From assembly GCA_028285595.1 (NCBI GenBank), contig JANQOW010000018.1, positions 1 through 52,525 of the forward strand: a DNA stretch of 52,525 nucleotides, in the 5' to 3' direction. Every line of letters begins with the position of its first letter. Position 1 is the stretch's first letter. The translations under genes were made by a program, and so were the position numbers. This document shows positions 9,657-19,101 of the stretch, in pieces. Below the pieces are notes generated by a model. That model saw only the letters and a program-made list of their open reading frames with translations, made no database searches and had not been told where the DNA came from. This DNA comes from Hyphomicrobiales bacterium (GTDB taxonomy: Bacteria; Pseudomonadota; Alphaproteobacteria; Rhizobiales; CAJQND01).

Positions 9657-11378
9657 TCAATGGCTGGCTGTGCAGCCTAATCGCGCATATTTCGTCGAGG
9701 CGTGGACTTGCTCGCGCTCAAGGCGTTCCCGGGCATTTCCAATGAGGCCGCCGGCCAGATCGTCGGCCAGTGCCTCATCACCATACACACGAAGAACCTG
9801 AAGACCGTATGCCATCGCTTCCACGTTGGAGAAATGCCACCGTTGCCCGCGCATGTAGTTTCGAAGGTAGGGCCGCAGCACATCGCGCCACTGCGGATCC
9901 GCCAAGCACAGCCCTAAGAGCGCATTTCCGCGAACCGTTTGGCTTCGCGACAACAGGGCGTGCGCGAACGTTGCTTCTGGGTCTACGCCCAGCCGTCCGA
10001 TCACATTCAAAAGCGGCGCGGTGGTCCATTGACGGTCTTTGTCGATGATCTCCACCAACCTGGCGGCGTAAGGCCGAAGTTTTGCCGGGTCCACGCCGGT
10101 CAGCACCGACGCGAATGCAGAATGACTGTGGCCGCGTGACTCTGGGGTGGGCACAGAGAGCCGGTCAACAATCAGCGGCACAAACCGCTCGGCTAGCTCG
10201 GGGAATTTCCGCAGGACGGACGCTACGAAATAGAGATCCCTGAACCGGTTATCCGCAATAAGACGGCGCAGGGTTTCAATCTCGCTTGCAGACAATTCGG
10301 CCTTGGCTTTGAGCGATTTCGCATACTCAGTGATGAGACCACCGTGAACTGCAGAGACCGCCTCATTGCCCGGCCGCGCAAGCAGGTTTGAAATCTCCAA
10401 CTGCATGTCGGAGCCCTTCTCCACGTTCGGCACAGCGAGCTTGAAGCCGAGCTGTTCGCCGAGCACGCCTTCTGTATCAAACCAATTGACGATAAGGGGC
10501 CGCCTGGCAGCCTCAAACCACAATTCAAGCCTCCGGGTCCCGATGGTGATCCGGAATGGAAACGAGAGGATTTTCGTCTGCACCTCAGTTTTTCGAAACC
10601 TCAAACGGTCCGCCGGACTGCGCGTGGGATCGCTGATCTCCATCCGGCGCACATGCAGTTCCGGGCCCAAATCTTTTTCTTCGATGCCTTCAATAAACGC
10701 TAGGTAATCATCGGCCGTGAGAAGCGAAACCGTCAGCTGGCTCGGCCCTGCCTGGTCGGAGGGCACTGTAACGATGCACCGGCCTCTGCGGTTAAGCCAC
10801 TTGGTGTGCGCCAGATAGAGGTCTGGGGCCACGTCCAAATTGGGGCAGCTTGGCCGAGGCTCGAAGGCGTAAGTCACCGCGTGCAGAACGCGGCGCCCAC
10901 TTCCTAGCGCTGTTACGGTCACGCGATCCATCTCAGATCCGGTCAGCAGCTTTTGGCAAATAGAGCCGCACGAGGCATGACGCAGGGGTGTGCTCTTTCC
11001 GGATGTTTTATAGGGTTGACGGATCTCAAGATGGCGCACGGACGGGTAACCGGATTTGATCACGTCTCCGCTCGCGAACCGGGCCGCCTGCTCACGCGCC
11101 GCCTTCTCGCTGAGATATACTGGCACCACCGCGATCAAAGCGACACCGGCCAGGCCAATGAAACGGGCAACCGTTCGGTTGACCCCGGTGTGTGCCATAA
11201 GAATGGCCAAGCCAATAGGCAGGCCGTAGATCGCCAGGTTGGGGGCGGCGACGAACAGGGGGAACGCGAAAAGGAAGGTCAGGAATACGATGGACGAATC
11301 GACTTCGGCCGAAAACAACATCGTTAGTGCCAGCGCGAATAGGTAGGCGACAATGAAGATTTTTTCTGTCTTCGACAC
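9657..11378 (-). CDS. Membrane protein of unknown function with helical C-terminus
   Basis: I do not recognise this protein. About 573 residues from a GTG at 11378; the frame is open to an ATG at 11558, and neither start has a good ribosome site. The N-terminus has four or so hydrophobic segments (IFIVAYLFALALTMLF and following, to about residue 105). A mixed region with several Cys, likely outside the membrane, follows. The last 200 residues are helical and repeat-like (RDLYFVASVLRKFPELAERF, then GNALLGLCLADPQW), resembling HEAT/ARM-type repeats. It converges with the poly-Gly protein gene. It may be an accessory of the nearby caspase-like gene, but nothing shows this. Confidence 0.6.
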   Translation of the reverse strand: MSKTEKIFIVAYLFALALTMLFSAEVDSSIVFLTFLFAFPLFVAAPNLAIYGLPIGLAILMAHTGVNRTVARFIGLAGVALIAVVPVYLSEKAAREQAARFASGDVIKSGYPSVRHLEIRQPYKTSGKSTPLRHASCGSICQKLLTGSEMDRVTVTALGSGRRVLHAVTYAFEPRPSCPNLDVAPDLYLAHTKWLNRRGRCIVTVPSDQAGPSQLTVSLLTADDYLAFIEGIEEKDLGPELHVRRMEISDPTRSPADRLRFRKTEVQTKILSFPFRITIGTRRLELWFEAARRPLIVNWFDTEGVLGEQLGFKLAVPNVEKGSDMQLEISNLLARPGNEAVSAVHGGLITEYAKSLKAKAELSASEIETLRRLIADNRFRDLYFVASVLRKFPELAERFVPLIVDRLSVPTPESRGHSHSAFASVLTGVDPAKLRPYAARLVEIIDKDRQWTTAPLLNVIGRLGVDPEATFAHALLSRSQTVRGNALLGLCLADPQWRDVLRPYLRNYMRGQRWHFSNVEAMAYGLQVLRVYGDEALADDLAGGLIGNARERLEREQVHASTKYARLGCTASH

Positions 11379-11558
11379 GCCGGCCCGATAGCACGAAGTG
11401 TGTAAATTCCAAATTAATTCGCGAAAATTCTGTGTCTGCGCGCGATGGTTGTTTGTCTTCAGGAAGAGTCTAAGGTGACGCTTGCGCGCCAAACTCGACC
11501 CCTTCAAGTTGCTCTTGGTCGCACGGCTAAGTTCAGACCCCGAACCCACGCCGGTCAT

Positions 11559-11848
11559 TGCCGACAGGCTAAAGGAGCAAATGCGGCGGCAAGCTAGGAA
11601 AGATCACGGTGCAGATAAGGATTGAGGCATGGCAGAGCCGGTTTGGCCACGACGCATTAAATGCCTTGAAAGGGCTCGAAGCCGCGATCGCTTGGGAGTC
11701 AGCGACCTAGGAGCCGGTGAATGACAGCTCTGCGCACATTTGTGCCGTGCCTCAAATGACAGGAATGACCGCTTTTGTTACGGTTTTAGAGTTTGCCGCC
11801 CGATCGATTTATTGTACGCGGTACCACTCTTCATAAGAGGGTAAGTTG
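11559..11848. other. Intergenic gap before SGNH hydrolase
   Basis: 290 bases, or longer if the leftward gene starts at 11378. No ORF supported. It contains ATGACCGCTTT at 11766-11776, also present at 9551-9561 in the repeat-bearing gap, so this is probably another decayed copy of the same intergenic family. Confidence 0.4.
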
Positions 11849-12460
11849 ATGACTGGGAAGCATGTTTGTCTGATTGGTGACTCTGTCTTTGACAATGACG
11901 AGTATATTCCAGGCGAACCTGGCTTCATCGAACAGATGCGGCGCTCAATTCCAGAAACTTGGTCTGCACTTAAAGTCGCAGTAGATGGCGACTGCATTGA
12001 GGATATCCCAAACCAGCTTGAGAATGTGCCGCCACACATAACGGACATTGTCGTGAGTATTGGTGGCAATGACCTCATGAGATCGCGCCATCTGCTTACA
12101 CAAGCCGCGCAAGGCGTTGGGCTGGAAGAACTCATCGCATCGCCACTTGCGGATTTTGAAATTGCGTATGGATGGATGCTGGACACAGTTTTAGAACGTG
12201 GTCTGCCGGTAAGCGCTTGCACAATTTACACAGCCATTCCCTTCGTGGAGCCGGAAATGAGGGACCACGCACCCACTGCCATTGGTGCATTCAATGCGCT
12301 AATCTTGCGTCTTGCAGAAGCCCGCGGCGCGTCAGTGATCAGGCTCGACTTGGCATGCACTGATAAGAGGGACTTCTCGGAAATGTCTCCAATAGAGCCG
12401 TCATCTCAAGGCGGTCAGAAGATCGTCGATGCCATACTTCAGACACTTGGGGAAGGCTAA
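11849..12460 (+). CDS. SGNH/GDSL-family hydrolase
   Basis: A 203-residue cytosolic-type protein with the GDSL block near the N-terminus (CLIGDSVFDND, nucleophile Ser) and the Asn block VVSIGGNDL. The usual C-terminal DxxH is not apparent. The equivalent place reads SPIEPSSQGGQKIVDAI, a variant I associate with a subgroup of these proteins. Start at the ATG at 11849, eight bases after AGAGG; a TTG three bases earlier is also in frame. Substrate unknown, probably an ester. It stands alone between leftward genes. Confidence 0.7.
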   Translation: MTGKHVCLIGDSVFDNDEYIPGEPGFIEQMRRSIPETWSALKVAVDGDCIEDIPNQLENVPPHITDIVVSIGGNDLMRSRHLLTQAAQGVGLEELIASPLADFEIAYGWMLDTVLERGLPVSACTIYTAIPFVEPEMRDHAPTAIGAFNALILRLAEARGASVIRLDLACTDKRDFSEMSPIEPSSQGGQKIVDAILQTLGEG

Positions 12461-12478
12461 GCGCACATTTAAGCGCCT

Positions 12479-13072
12479 TTATGGATTGGATGCCATGGGG
12501 CTAGGACCATATCGATTGGCTTCGGGTTGTCCACGGCGTGTGAACCAAATGATGCTGAGGACGAAGGTTGTGAACCCTAGAAGCCACGCTGCAACGAAAA
12601 GGGGTAACGGTGGTTGCGGCACGGCCATTGTTTCACCAATGGAAGGATGTGCAGCCCGAATTGCTTCAGATACTGGCACGTGTGCTGTGAATGCCACTAG
12701 GGTGATTGCAATCAACAAAATGGACACCACCCAAGGCAAAGCCAGGTGCCAGACAGGCCGCCCAATATCGTGCAGACGTCTGCTCGCCGCCGCCAGGAAT
12801 GGGAGAAGAACCGCAAACCCAAGCAGCGTTGAAAACGGACCGGGCCCGTATTGGATCTTCTGCTGCAGATGTTGCGTTGTCCCCTCTGATGTTGTGCGAA
12901 GCACAAACTGAGCTTCTGTCACTGGCCCGAAAATCATGACATTTGCAATCGCCGCTAAAATCGAAGCGAGAAAGATGCCAAGCACAAACTTCCAAAATTC
13001 GGCCCGAGATGCACGACCGGAGAATGAAACGTACTTTCGAAGACAAATCTTTACTGCTTCAACCATGGACAT
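12479..13072 (-). CDS. DUF805 family membrane protein
   Basis: About 197 residues. The N-terminal motif KYVSFSGRASRAEFWKFVL is the DUF805 hallmark, followed by hydrophobic segments (FLASILAAIANVMIF, LLGFAVLLPFLAAASRRLHD, WVVSILLIAITLVAF, AWLLGFTTFVLSIIWF). The conserved RRLHDIGRPVW sits in the middle. Inner-membrane protein with no established function. Start at the ATG at 13072; the open frame continues upstream but without coding character. It converges with the SGNH gene 18 bases away. Confidence 0.75.
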   Translation of the reverse strand: MSMVEAVKICLRKYVSFSGRASRAEFWKFVLGIFLASILAAIANVMIFGPVTEAQFVLRTTSEGTTQHLQQKIQYGPGPFSTLLGFAVLLPFLAAASRRLHDIGRPVWHLALPWVVSILLIAITLVAFTAHVPVSEAIRAAHPSIGETMAVPQPPLPLFVAAWLLGFTTFVLSIIWFTRRGQPEANRYGPSPMASNP

Positions 13073-13375
13073 TATTCGTCTCAAACCCGATTTCTTTTGA
13101 TCTCTAAGCGTTTTGTAGGGGGGCATTATAGCTGCCACGATGGTGGATTAGAACAATCGTTGCACTTTTAGCGGTTTCTAAACTTTGTGAGACCACCGGT
13201 GCTGGCAGAAACTTGGCTCTGGGCAGACCCGTGAAACGCCCACCCGGTGTTCTGGTCCTACCTTACCGCCCGCCCTTGCAAACCTCAGCATCCGACTGGC
13301 GATATCCGCTGGACCTTCGAAATGCCGTGAAGCCGGAGGTCCGCTGTGCGGACCAACCAGACCTGGAGGGGACAC
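13073..13375. other. Intergenic gap with GGTCCGC hairpin
   Basis: About 303 bases with no supported gene. It ends with a perfect hairpin GGTCCGC-TGT-GCGGACC at 13338-13354, just downstream of the small membrane protein gene on the minus strand. The hairpin belongs to the repeat family described at 9587 and could also stop transcription, although no T-run follows. Confidence 0.5.
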
Positions 13376-13687
13376 TTATTCTTCCATGTTTTTTCCGACA
13401 GAGTTCGCTACAAAGCCGGATAACAACACAAATCCTGACACAATAATTGCTATAATTAGCAAAACGAAACCAGCAAATCCTGCCGCAACACAGGAATCAT
13501 CACCAGTAGTACAAGTAGTTGTTCCGCTCATCGCTAGTATTACCACAATTAAATACATAAGGGGAAGCGAGACAATCAAGGCGATATTGAAAAGAGTAAC
13601 ACGAAATATCCATTTACGTCGGTGCAAGAACAGCCATGGGGAGATGCCGACCAAGAAAACGAATAGTAAGCCTATTGCGTGGGTCAT
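13376..13687 (-). CDS. Small membrane protein, function unknown
   Basis: A 103-residue protein with three hydrophobic stretches (IGLLFVFLVGISPWLFL, LFNIALIVSLPLMYLIVVIL, GFAGFVLLIIAIIVSGFVLL) and a short Cys-containing loop (TTTCTTGDDSC). Base composition is clearly more AT-rich than in neighbouring genes, suggesting transfer or recent origin. I do not recognise a family. A gene is supported by hydrophobicity, an ATG start and length only. Confidence 0.5.
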   Translation of the reverse strand: MTHAIGLLFVFLVGISPWLFLHRRKWIFRVTLFNIALIVSLPLMYLIVVILAMSGTTTCTTGDDSCVAAGFAGFVLLIIAIIVSGFVLLSGFVANSVGKNMEE

Positions 13688-13821
13688 GACACGGTTCTGT
13701 TACCTAGATTTCCAAAACATGAACACAACCATCTAAGATCCATGTGTTGCTAGTTAATAACCCCCAAATAGCAAGTCCACAATGGGCTCGGAGCAGACGT
13801 TCGCAAGACCGCACCCTGCTT

Positions 13822-15267
13822 CTAGCGTTGCAAAGAAGCTCCGTCTTCAAACTGACGCTCAATCTTGTTCAGGAGGTTCAAAATGGCCGGGCCGGCCGAG
13901 ATTTGCGGCTTTGAAGGAGCAAGGCCCTCGCGCGCCTCCCAAGTGCTGATCAATCGTTTGGCCCTATTGAACGCTGTGACGAATGAGCGGCTCTCGCGCA
14001 TGGCGTGATTGAGCAGAGCATCCCCAAAATAGGTCCATTCGCGCGAATTGGAACAGCCAAATGATTGCGTATCCGCGTGCGAGGCGGCGAGAATCATGGT
14101 GTTCTCGCCTGCAAGATGGGGAATGAAACTGCCCGAATGGCAGGCAGAAATGATGAGCACTCGGTTTTTGATGCCCGACTTGTCCAGCAACCGGGCAAGG
14201 TGCGGCGCCGTCAGGTCATTCAGGGATAGAGACGGGAAATGCACCGAAAGGCGGTTGTGGGTTCCGTGTGTTGTGATGAAAAGCACAAGCACGTCCCTGT
14301 CAGCCTTCATCCGGTGACCGATCTCTTGGAGCACAAATTCCAGATTAGAAACGCTCGCCAGTGGAGTGGTCTTTATCGTGTCCCGATGATTGATCAGGAC
14401 AATTGAACGGTCTTTGGTCTTGAAGCGCCTGTCGAACAGGGAACGAGCGCTCAGGACTTCGCGCTTGAACACATCCTGTGTGGCATAGGGAGCGGCGCCG
14501 ACGAAAAACATCTGTGACTGTCCGCCGTTCGAGGGCCGGACGGTTTGCAGGGCCCGGCTGACGAGTTCGTTTTGGCGGTAATAGGTACGTTCGACATCGA
14601 TCCGCGGCAGGCTGGGGGTCGATGCCTGCTCGCGATCACGCTGCCAAAAGCTGGGCCCATACGCCCAAATGTCAAGGCGTTCCCAGCTTGTTTCGCTGCC
14701 GTGGACAAGCGGCGACTGAGGCAACAGAAACACCGGCAGGCATGCTGCGATAACCAGGCGCAGGCCGGAGAACCTTATGGACTTGTGCAGGAACCGGCGG
14801 CCTGCCCGCCAGAGGGTTGTGAGATTCCACAGGAAGATGACCAGGGGCAGGAATGCATAAGCCAGAATCTCTTCCTCACCATAAGATCCGACCACACCCA
14901 GCATTGAGGCTAGATCCACCAATACCTTGGCTATGGCGTAGATGCACACAAACAGGCAGCTAATGGCCGTAAGGTCGGCGAGAATGCGCGACAGCGGCAT
15001 GAGCGTGCGGTTGGCGCAAATCAGTGCAACGAGCCCTGCGAAGACCGTCCAGACCGCGATGAATGTCGAGACACCATGCTCAGAAATTGCCAGGTTTTGG
15101 CCTGCATGGAGCGCATCCAAGAGTGCATAAAGCAGCAGCGAGATAACAACCAGTACGCTCAACGTAACTGAAGAAACCGGCGTCAGCGGTTGTAGTGCTT
15201 CGCGGAGGCAGGCCAATCTTGTTGCATTTGTAAATGCGAGCCGGAGTTCGTCGATGATTTTACGCAC
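13822..15267 (-). CDS. Membrane-anchored C13 (legumain-like) peptidase
   Basis: About 481 residues. The N-terminal third has several membrane helices (SVTLSVLVVISLLLYALLDA, then segments around STFIAVWTVFAGLVALIC and CLFVCIYAIAKVLVDL). The C-terminal part matches Peptidase_C13: FFVGAAPYATQDVFKREV, then RSIVLINHR, the catalytic His in TTHG (codon 14266-14268), the catalytic Cys in SACHSG (codon 14140-14142), and FGCSNSREWTYFGDAL. The GTG at 15267, with AGGA eight bases upstream, is preferred; the frame is open to a TTG at 15444 that runs into repeat sequence. It is the second clan-CD cysteine protease in 10 kb. Function in bacteria is not established. Confidence 0.75.
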   Translation of the reverse strand: MRKIIDELRLAFTNATRLACLREALQPLTPVSSVTLSVLVVISLLLYALLDALHAGQNLAISEHGVSTFIAVWTVFAGLVALICANRTLMPLSRILADLTAISCLFVCIYAIAKVLVDLASMLGVVGSYGEEEILAYAFLPLVIFLWNLTTLWRAGRRFLHKSIRFSGLRLVIAACLPVFLLPQSPLVHGSETSWERLDIWAYGPSFWQRDREQASTPSLPRIDVERTYYRQNELVSRALQTVRPSNGGQSQMFFVGAAPYATQDVFKREVLSARSLFDRRFKTKDRSIVLINHRDTIKTTPLASVSNLEFVLQEIGHRMKADRDVLVLFITTHGTHNRLSVHFPSLSLNDLTAPHLARLLDKSGIKNRVLIISACHSGSFIPHLAGENTMILAASHADTQSFGCSNSREWTYFGDALLNHAMRESRSFVTAFNRAKRLISTWEAREGLAPSKPQISAGPAILNLLNKIERQFEDGASLQR

Positions 15268-15804
15268 ACCAATGATCCTGATCGCCACGTAGCTGACCCG
15301 ACCCGAACCTACCAAGCCGAGGTTAAGGAACCCGCAAGTCTGTTGGTTAATCCGACATGAGAACGAAATCTCAGACTTGGCTGACCGAAGAACCATCGCG
15401 ATAGTAGTGGACCCGCAGATGCAGACGTTGGGGCGGTACAGCAAATGTCCACCAAGGGCTCAACGCCGACAGTAAATGTGGGTTAGCAGATTCGGGACCT
15501 GCCAACGTCCGCTGTGCGGACTTTTCGATTGGACGCGGGTGAGTTGTTGAATATCCGGTGTTGAGGGCAAAGCGGAAACATTTTTGGAGCAGCGGACTGC
15601 TGTAAGGTGTCATTTGCAGACAATGTTGCTCTGGCAGTGTTTGTTTCTTTAGCCTATCAATCTTGACTCTCTCACGTGGGTCCTCTACGCGGCCGAAGTT
15701 CGCAAACGAGACTTTTTGGTCTTATGGAACTGGATTCTCAAGTGAGGGATCCAAGCACCAGATTCTGGGCACCGGCTTCTATATGTTCTGTGTGGCTTGG
15801 GGCT
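15268..15804. other. Intergenic gap with repeat copies
   Basis: 537 bases between two leftward genes. It carries the 25-base element GTCCACCAAGGGCTCAACGC CGACA at 15447-15471 (23 of 25 bases match 18370-18394) and the hairpin GTCCGC-TGT-GCGGAC at 15507-15521. No credible ORF on either strand. Confidence 0.5.
15447..15521. repeat. Dispersed repeat copy with hairpin
   Basis: Combines the GTCCAC-AAGGGCTCAA element at 15447-15471 with the GTCCGC/GCGGAC hairpin at 15507-15521. It links the element seen at 18370-18394 to the hairpin seen at 13338-13354. Confidence 0.55.
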
Positions 15805-17193
15805 TCACATGGTGAAATCTGTAGTCACCACAGCGTTTTCGAAACTACCAGCTCGCAAGTCTGCCTCTGTCATCCAGAAATGACTCAGGCCGATGCTAGA
15901 CCACAGACCTGGGTAATTGGGATTGCTCCCAATTTGAAACAGCGGTACATGCGATTTTCTGAGATTCCAACTGTTTTCCTGGAAGACAGACGGATAGCCA
16001 AGCGTCTGTAAGTCGCCACCGTTTGGGCGGTGTTGCCAGGATATGGCAGATACGAGCTTGGTTGGAATTAGGTTGCTGGCCTCTTCAGAATGACAAAGCG
16101 CAGCCTGTGCACCTGTCGACACGCTCTCTTCCAGCCATCCTTCAAACTCCCGCGGCGAGATTAGGGGCCCCAAGTCCAGTTTGTTCGTTACTACGGCTTT
16201 TGCCTGCCACGCTGCCGAGACAGCTTCGTTCAGATGTTTTTGTTTGATCTGTGACTGTTTGATGGGATCGGAACACCAGTGTCGGAACAAATTCTTTTGC
16301 TCTTCAGATGGAGCTTCCAGGCGTTTGTGGGCCAGCGCAGTATCAAGCCAATTAGAAGCCTCCTCCCGAAGGTTCTGCAAATAATTGACGTCTTTTTCCG
16401 TAACTTGTCTGCCTCCATATTCGCGATGGCCGGCTTCAAAGTGCCGAATTCTATCAGCAACAGATTTTGAAAGCTTTGAAGCAAACTGCTCTATCATGAG
16501 CCAATTGCAAGGAATCTCCCGAACATCGAATTCCAGATCACCTTCTTGAAGTTGGAAGTTTGCTGCTTCCTGCTTTTCCATACCGTTCGTTCCAGCGCGG
16601 ACGCTGGCTCGATTTGTCGCGTCCGCAACTGCACCCAGGTCGCCAATGTTCATCAGAGAAGCCGGTAACAGGCTTGGAAGACCAAAAGTGTTGCTAACAT
16701 ACGGCTCGATCTCCCATCTGGGTAGGCGGCTGATCGCCGGATCGGCCTCAAACTGAGCTTTGGAGAGGTAGCGAAAATCAGCAGCAACATTTCTACGGTA
16801 TTGGTATCCTCTTGGCGGTTCGAGCACCCGCAAGTCGTCAGTCTTTGAAGAGTATAGAACCTTGCCTAGTCCCATTTTGCTGGCGACCTTTAAGGGCGCG
16901 GGGCCTTCGACAATGAAAAAGTAAAGGATGCCACTGGATGGCAGCAGACCTGGCGGACCAACCTGCGGAAGCTGGCCACAGTCCACCTGAGCCAGAAAGG
17001 TCATATCTTGCCCCGTCGGCTCGAAGATCGGCCAGCACCAGTCTTTTGGTAAGCTAGGATTCCCTCCGACAAAGCTCAGACTGTGCGGCCTGTCCCATCG
17101 TGGCGGATAGATATGCCGGTAGCGAATTGCAGGCTTACGAGTTAGCCAGAAAAATTGTGAAAGCAACCAGCCATCTTTGCCAAGCAAGCTCAT
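15805..17193 (-). CDS. DUF1963 (YwqG-like) protein
   Basis: A 462-residue protein with the DUF1963 signature FVGGNPSLPKDWCWPIFEPT, FLAQVDCGQLPQ and GILYFFIVEGP in the first 110 residues. The remainder is charged and helical (for example VADRIRHFEAGHREYGGR), and the C-terminus ends LWSSIGLSHFWMTEADLRAG, a DUF1963-like closing. Likely cytosolic; the family has no clear biochemical role and is common near toxin-immunity or accessory genes. A 20-base gap separates it from the small membrane gene upstream, suggesting one transcript. Confidence 0.7.
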   Translation of the reverse strand: MSLLGKDGWLLSQFFWLTRKPAIRYRHIYPPRWDRPHSLSFVGGNPSLPKDWCWPIFEPTGQDMTFLAQVDCGQLPQVGPPGLLPSSGILYFFIVEGPAPLKVASKMGLGKVLYSSKTDDLRVLEPPRGYQYRRNVAADFRYLSKAQFEADPAISRLPRWEIEPYVSNTFGLPSLLPASLMNIGDLGAVADATNRASVRAGTNGMEKQEAANFQLQEGDLEFDVREIPCNWLMIEQFASKLSKSVADRIRHFEAGHREYGGRQVTEKDVNYLQNLREEASNWLDTALAHKRLEAPSEEQKNLFRHWCSDPIKQSQIKQKHLNEAVSAAWQAKAVVTNKLDLGPLISPREFEGWLEESVSTGAQAALCHSEEASNLIPTKLVSAISWQHRPNGGDLQTLGYPSVFQENSWNLRKSHVPLFQIGSNPNYPGLWSSIGLSHFWMTEADLRAGSFENAVVTTDFTM

Positions 17194-17213
17194 TTCCCTG
17201 GGCAGTGCTCCTG

Positions 17214-17429
17214 CTATGCCTGAACCCAGTCTATATAAAGTAGTAAAAATCCAACACAGACCGGGAATAGATTGCCTGTAATTAGCTCAAATATCTCTTT
17301 ACGGCTCGGCCGAAATTTTTGGTCGCCCTCGATTGAGTTAGCGCGTCGCGCCCAACGCAGTGCAGTAATACAAAACCCGATGCCGCCAACTGATATACAT
17401 GCGACTCCCAAAAAGAACTTCCACGTCAT
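17214..17429 (-). CDS. Small two-helix membrane protein
   Basis: A 71-residue protein with hydrophobic segments at both ends (FFLGVACISVGGIGFCITAL and GNLFPVCVGFLLLYIDWV) around a basic loop. ATG start, 20 bases before the DUF1963 gene. No family recognised; support is hydrophobicity and operon-like spacing. Confidence 0.45.
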   Translation of the reverse strand: MTWKFFLGVACISVGGIGFCITALRWARRANSIEGDQKFRPSRKEIFELITGNLFPVCVGFLLLYIDWVQA

Positions 17430-17831
17430 GATTAGAATACCCTCCGGTGTACGTGCTCTAGCTAGAAAAAGTACCCATCATAAAGCCTGTCGTATGTAAG
17501 AAAGTGCACTGTGGTTGAATGGCTAAGGGCCCCAATATGGCAACTCAGGGCTGGGGTGGGCAGGCAAAACATCTCCAGAGAACAGCAACATTCTCCGCTA
17601 TCACGCGGCTGCTCGTCTCGTGAATTCGACGCTTATCAAGAAGCATTGGATCTCGTCAATCGTCGGCGTGTTTGACCGCGGACCTTGACTTCACGCATGC
17701 CTCCAAGCCGAGACCAACTAAAGCATTGTACCGGCCCTTCCTGCTTGGGGAGGCTTCCGAAACGGGTCATCAATCCCCTTCGAGGCAAAGATCGGTTTCG
17801 AGGGCAAGCCTGCCATCCACCTATGGCGCGC
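17430..17831. other. Intergenic gap, nothing recognised
   Basis: 402 bases. Overlapping frames exist on both strands but lack coding character. No repeat copy or promoter stands out. Confidence 0.4.
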
Positions 17832-18146
17832 CTATCGATACATGGCGACAATATATATGGACGTCGCAGAAACTACGAAAACTGCGCAAAGAAATGCAAC
17901 GAACGATACTCGGCCAACCTGAGCAAAGCATTTCGCTGTACGTCCCGACGCTTGCAGTCCCTTGTTTTTCACGTCGGACAGATAAAGATAGAATCCACTA
18001 CTCGGCGGCGTCCCTGGAGCGCTTGGATAGGGTCTCGAGAAGAATGAGTAGATTATTACTGACACCAAAAGCAAAACGGGAATCAGATAAAAAAATCCGA
18101 AGAGATACAAAATGATAAGCTCCAATATTTTTTCAAATCCCATCAA
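17832..18146 (-). CDS. Small membrane protein, function unknown
   Basis: About 104 residues with a long hydrophobic N-terminal stretch (ILELIILYLFGFFYLIPVLL onward) and a second near the C-terminus (VSFVAFLCAVFVVSATSIYI). AT-rich relative to its surroundings. Start at the ATG at 18146 or 18143. A forward frame across the same DNA is basic and low in hydrophobicity and looks like its shadow. No family recognised. Confidence 0.45.
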   Translation of the reverse strand: MMGFEKILELIILYLFGFFYLIPVLLLVSVIIYSFFSRPYPSAPGTPPSSGFYLYLSDVKNKGLQASGRTAKCFAQVGRVSFVAFLCAVFVVSATSIYIVAMYR

Positions 18147-18491
18147 ACGAAACCGGTTTTGAAATGCGTTTACGGACAGTCCTGTTATCGAACAAATTTG
18201 GTTAGATTACGATAGCGAGCTTTTTGAGTTCCCGAGATTGAAAATACCTCCGGAACGCCCGCAATGCAGAGGCACGAACTCTCGAACTGCCTAGAAGTGG
18301 CGCCAGTCCCCTTTGAGGTAATGGCAACTATGTGGGCGAAAGCTGTTGTCCAACAGAGCAAGCCCCAACGTCCACAAAGGGCTCAAAGCCGACATCCACT
18401 CTGCCTCCAACATCAGACCTTCCGCGCCCCATCCAGCTCTACAATCCAATGTCACCACCCAGGCGTATACTCGCTTAACTCGTCACATTGG
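18147..18491. other. Intergenic gap with repeat copy
   Basis: About 345 bases before the histidine phosphatase gene. It contains GTCCACAAAGGGCTCAAAGC CGACA at 18370-18394, followed directly by TCCACTCTGCCT at 18395-18406. The first matches 15447-15471 and the second matches 9508-9519. The forward frame through it is not coding. Confidence 0.5.
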
Positions 18492-19088
18492 ATGTCAGAT
18501 CGAATGAACAAGACAGCACACTGGCTCTTCGCGGCGTTGAGCATCGCGCTCGTTGCCCTCATTTCCTCGCCCGCACACGCCCAGAACGCAGACGCCCTTC
18601 AGTTGCTGAAACAGCCCGGCGTTCATGCGCTCATGCGCCACGCGCTCGCCCCGGGGGGAGGGGATCCGGCGAATTTCAAACTGAATGACTGCACAACCCA
18701 GCGCAATCTGAGCGACAGCGGGCGCGATCAGTCCCGCGATATTGGTGCAGCGTTCAAAGATGCCGGCATCACCTTCACCCAGGTGCTCACCAGTCGATGG
18801 TGCAGATGCCGCGAGACGGCAGAGCTTTTGGATCTCGGCACGCCAAAAGACTTCACACCGCTCAACTCTTTCTTCCAGGACCGTTCAACCGGTCCCGCGC
18901 AAGTCCAAGAGATAAAGGACTATCTGAAGGCGCTGCCTGAGGAGGAGACCGTCATGCTGGTGACCCATCAGGTCAACGTGACCGGCCTCACCGATGAATG
19001 GGTGCGCTCAGGCGAAGTCTTCATCATCCAGCTGGAGGAGGCGGGCGAGGTGAAGATCTTGGGAAGATACCTCATCCCCGCCCGCTGA
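18492..19088 (+). CDS. Exported histidine phosphatase family protein
   Basis: About 198 residues with a signal peptide (HWLFAALSIALVALISSPAH A, cleavage after AHA) and a histidine-phosphatase core. The N-terminal LMRHALAPG gives the phospho-acceptor His in an RHA variant of RHG, SRWCRCRETAELL follows, and VTHQVNVTGL supplies the second His. Start at the ATG at 18492, or 18504. Periplasmic phosphatase of unknown substrate. It converges with the solute-binding protein gene, whose stop lies 13 bases away. Confidence 0.75.
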   Translation: MSDRMNKTAHWLFAALSIALVALISSPAHAQNADALQLLKQPGVHALMRHALAPGGGDPANFKLNDCTTQRNLSDSGRDQSRDIGAAFKDAGITFTQVLTSRWCRCRETAELLDLGTPKDFTPLNSFFQDRSTGPAQVQEIKDYLKALPEEETVMLVTHQVNVTGLTDEWVRSGEVFIIQLEEAGEVKILGRYLIPAR

Positions 19089-19101
19089 TCAGTGTCTGAG
19101 A

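Noticed and set aside
17672-18115. Forward frame of 147 codons
   Set aside because: Highly basic and low-complexity product; the opposite strand encodes a plausible hydrophobic protein.
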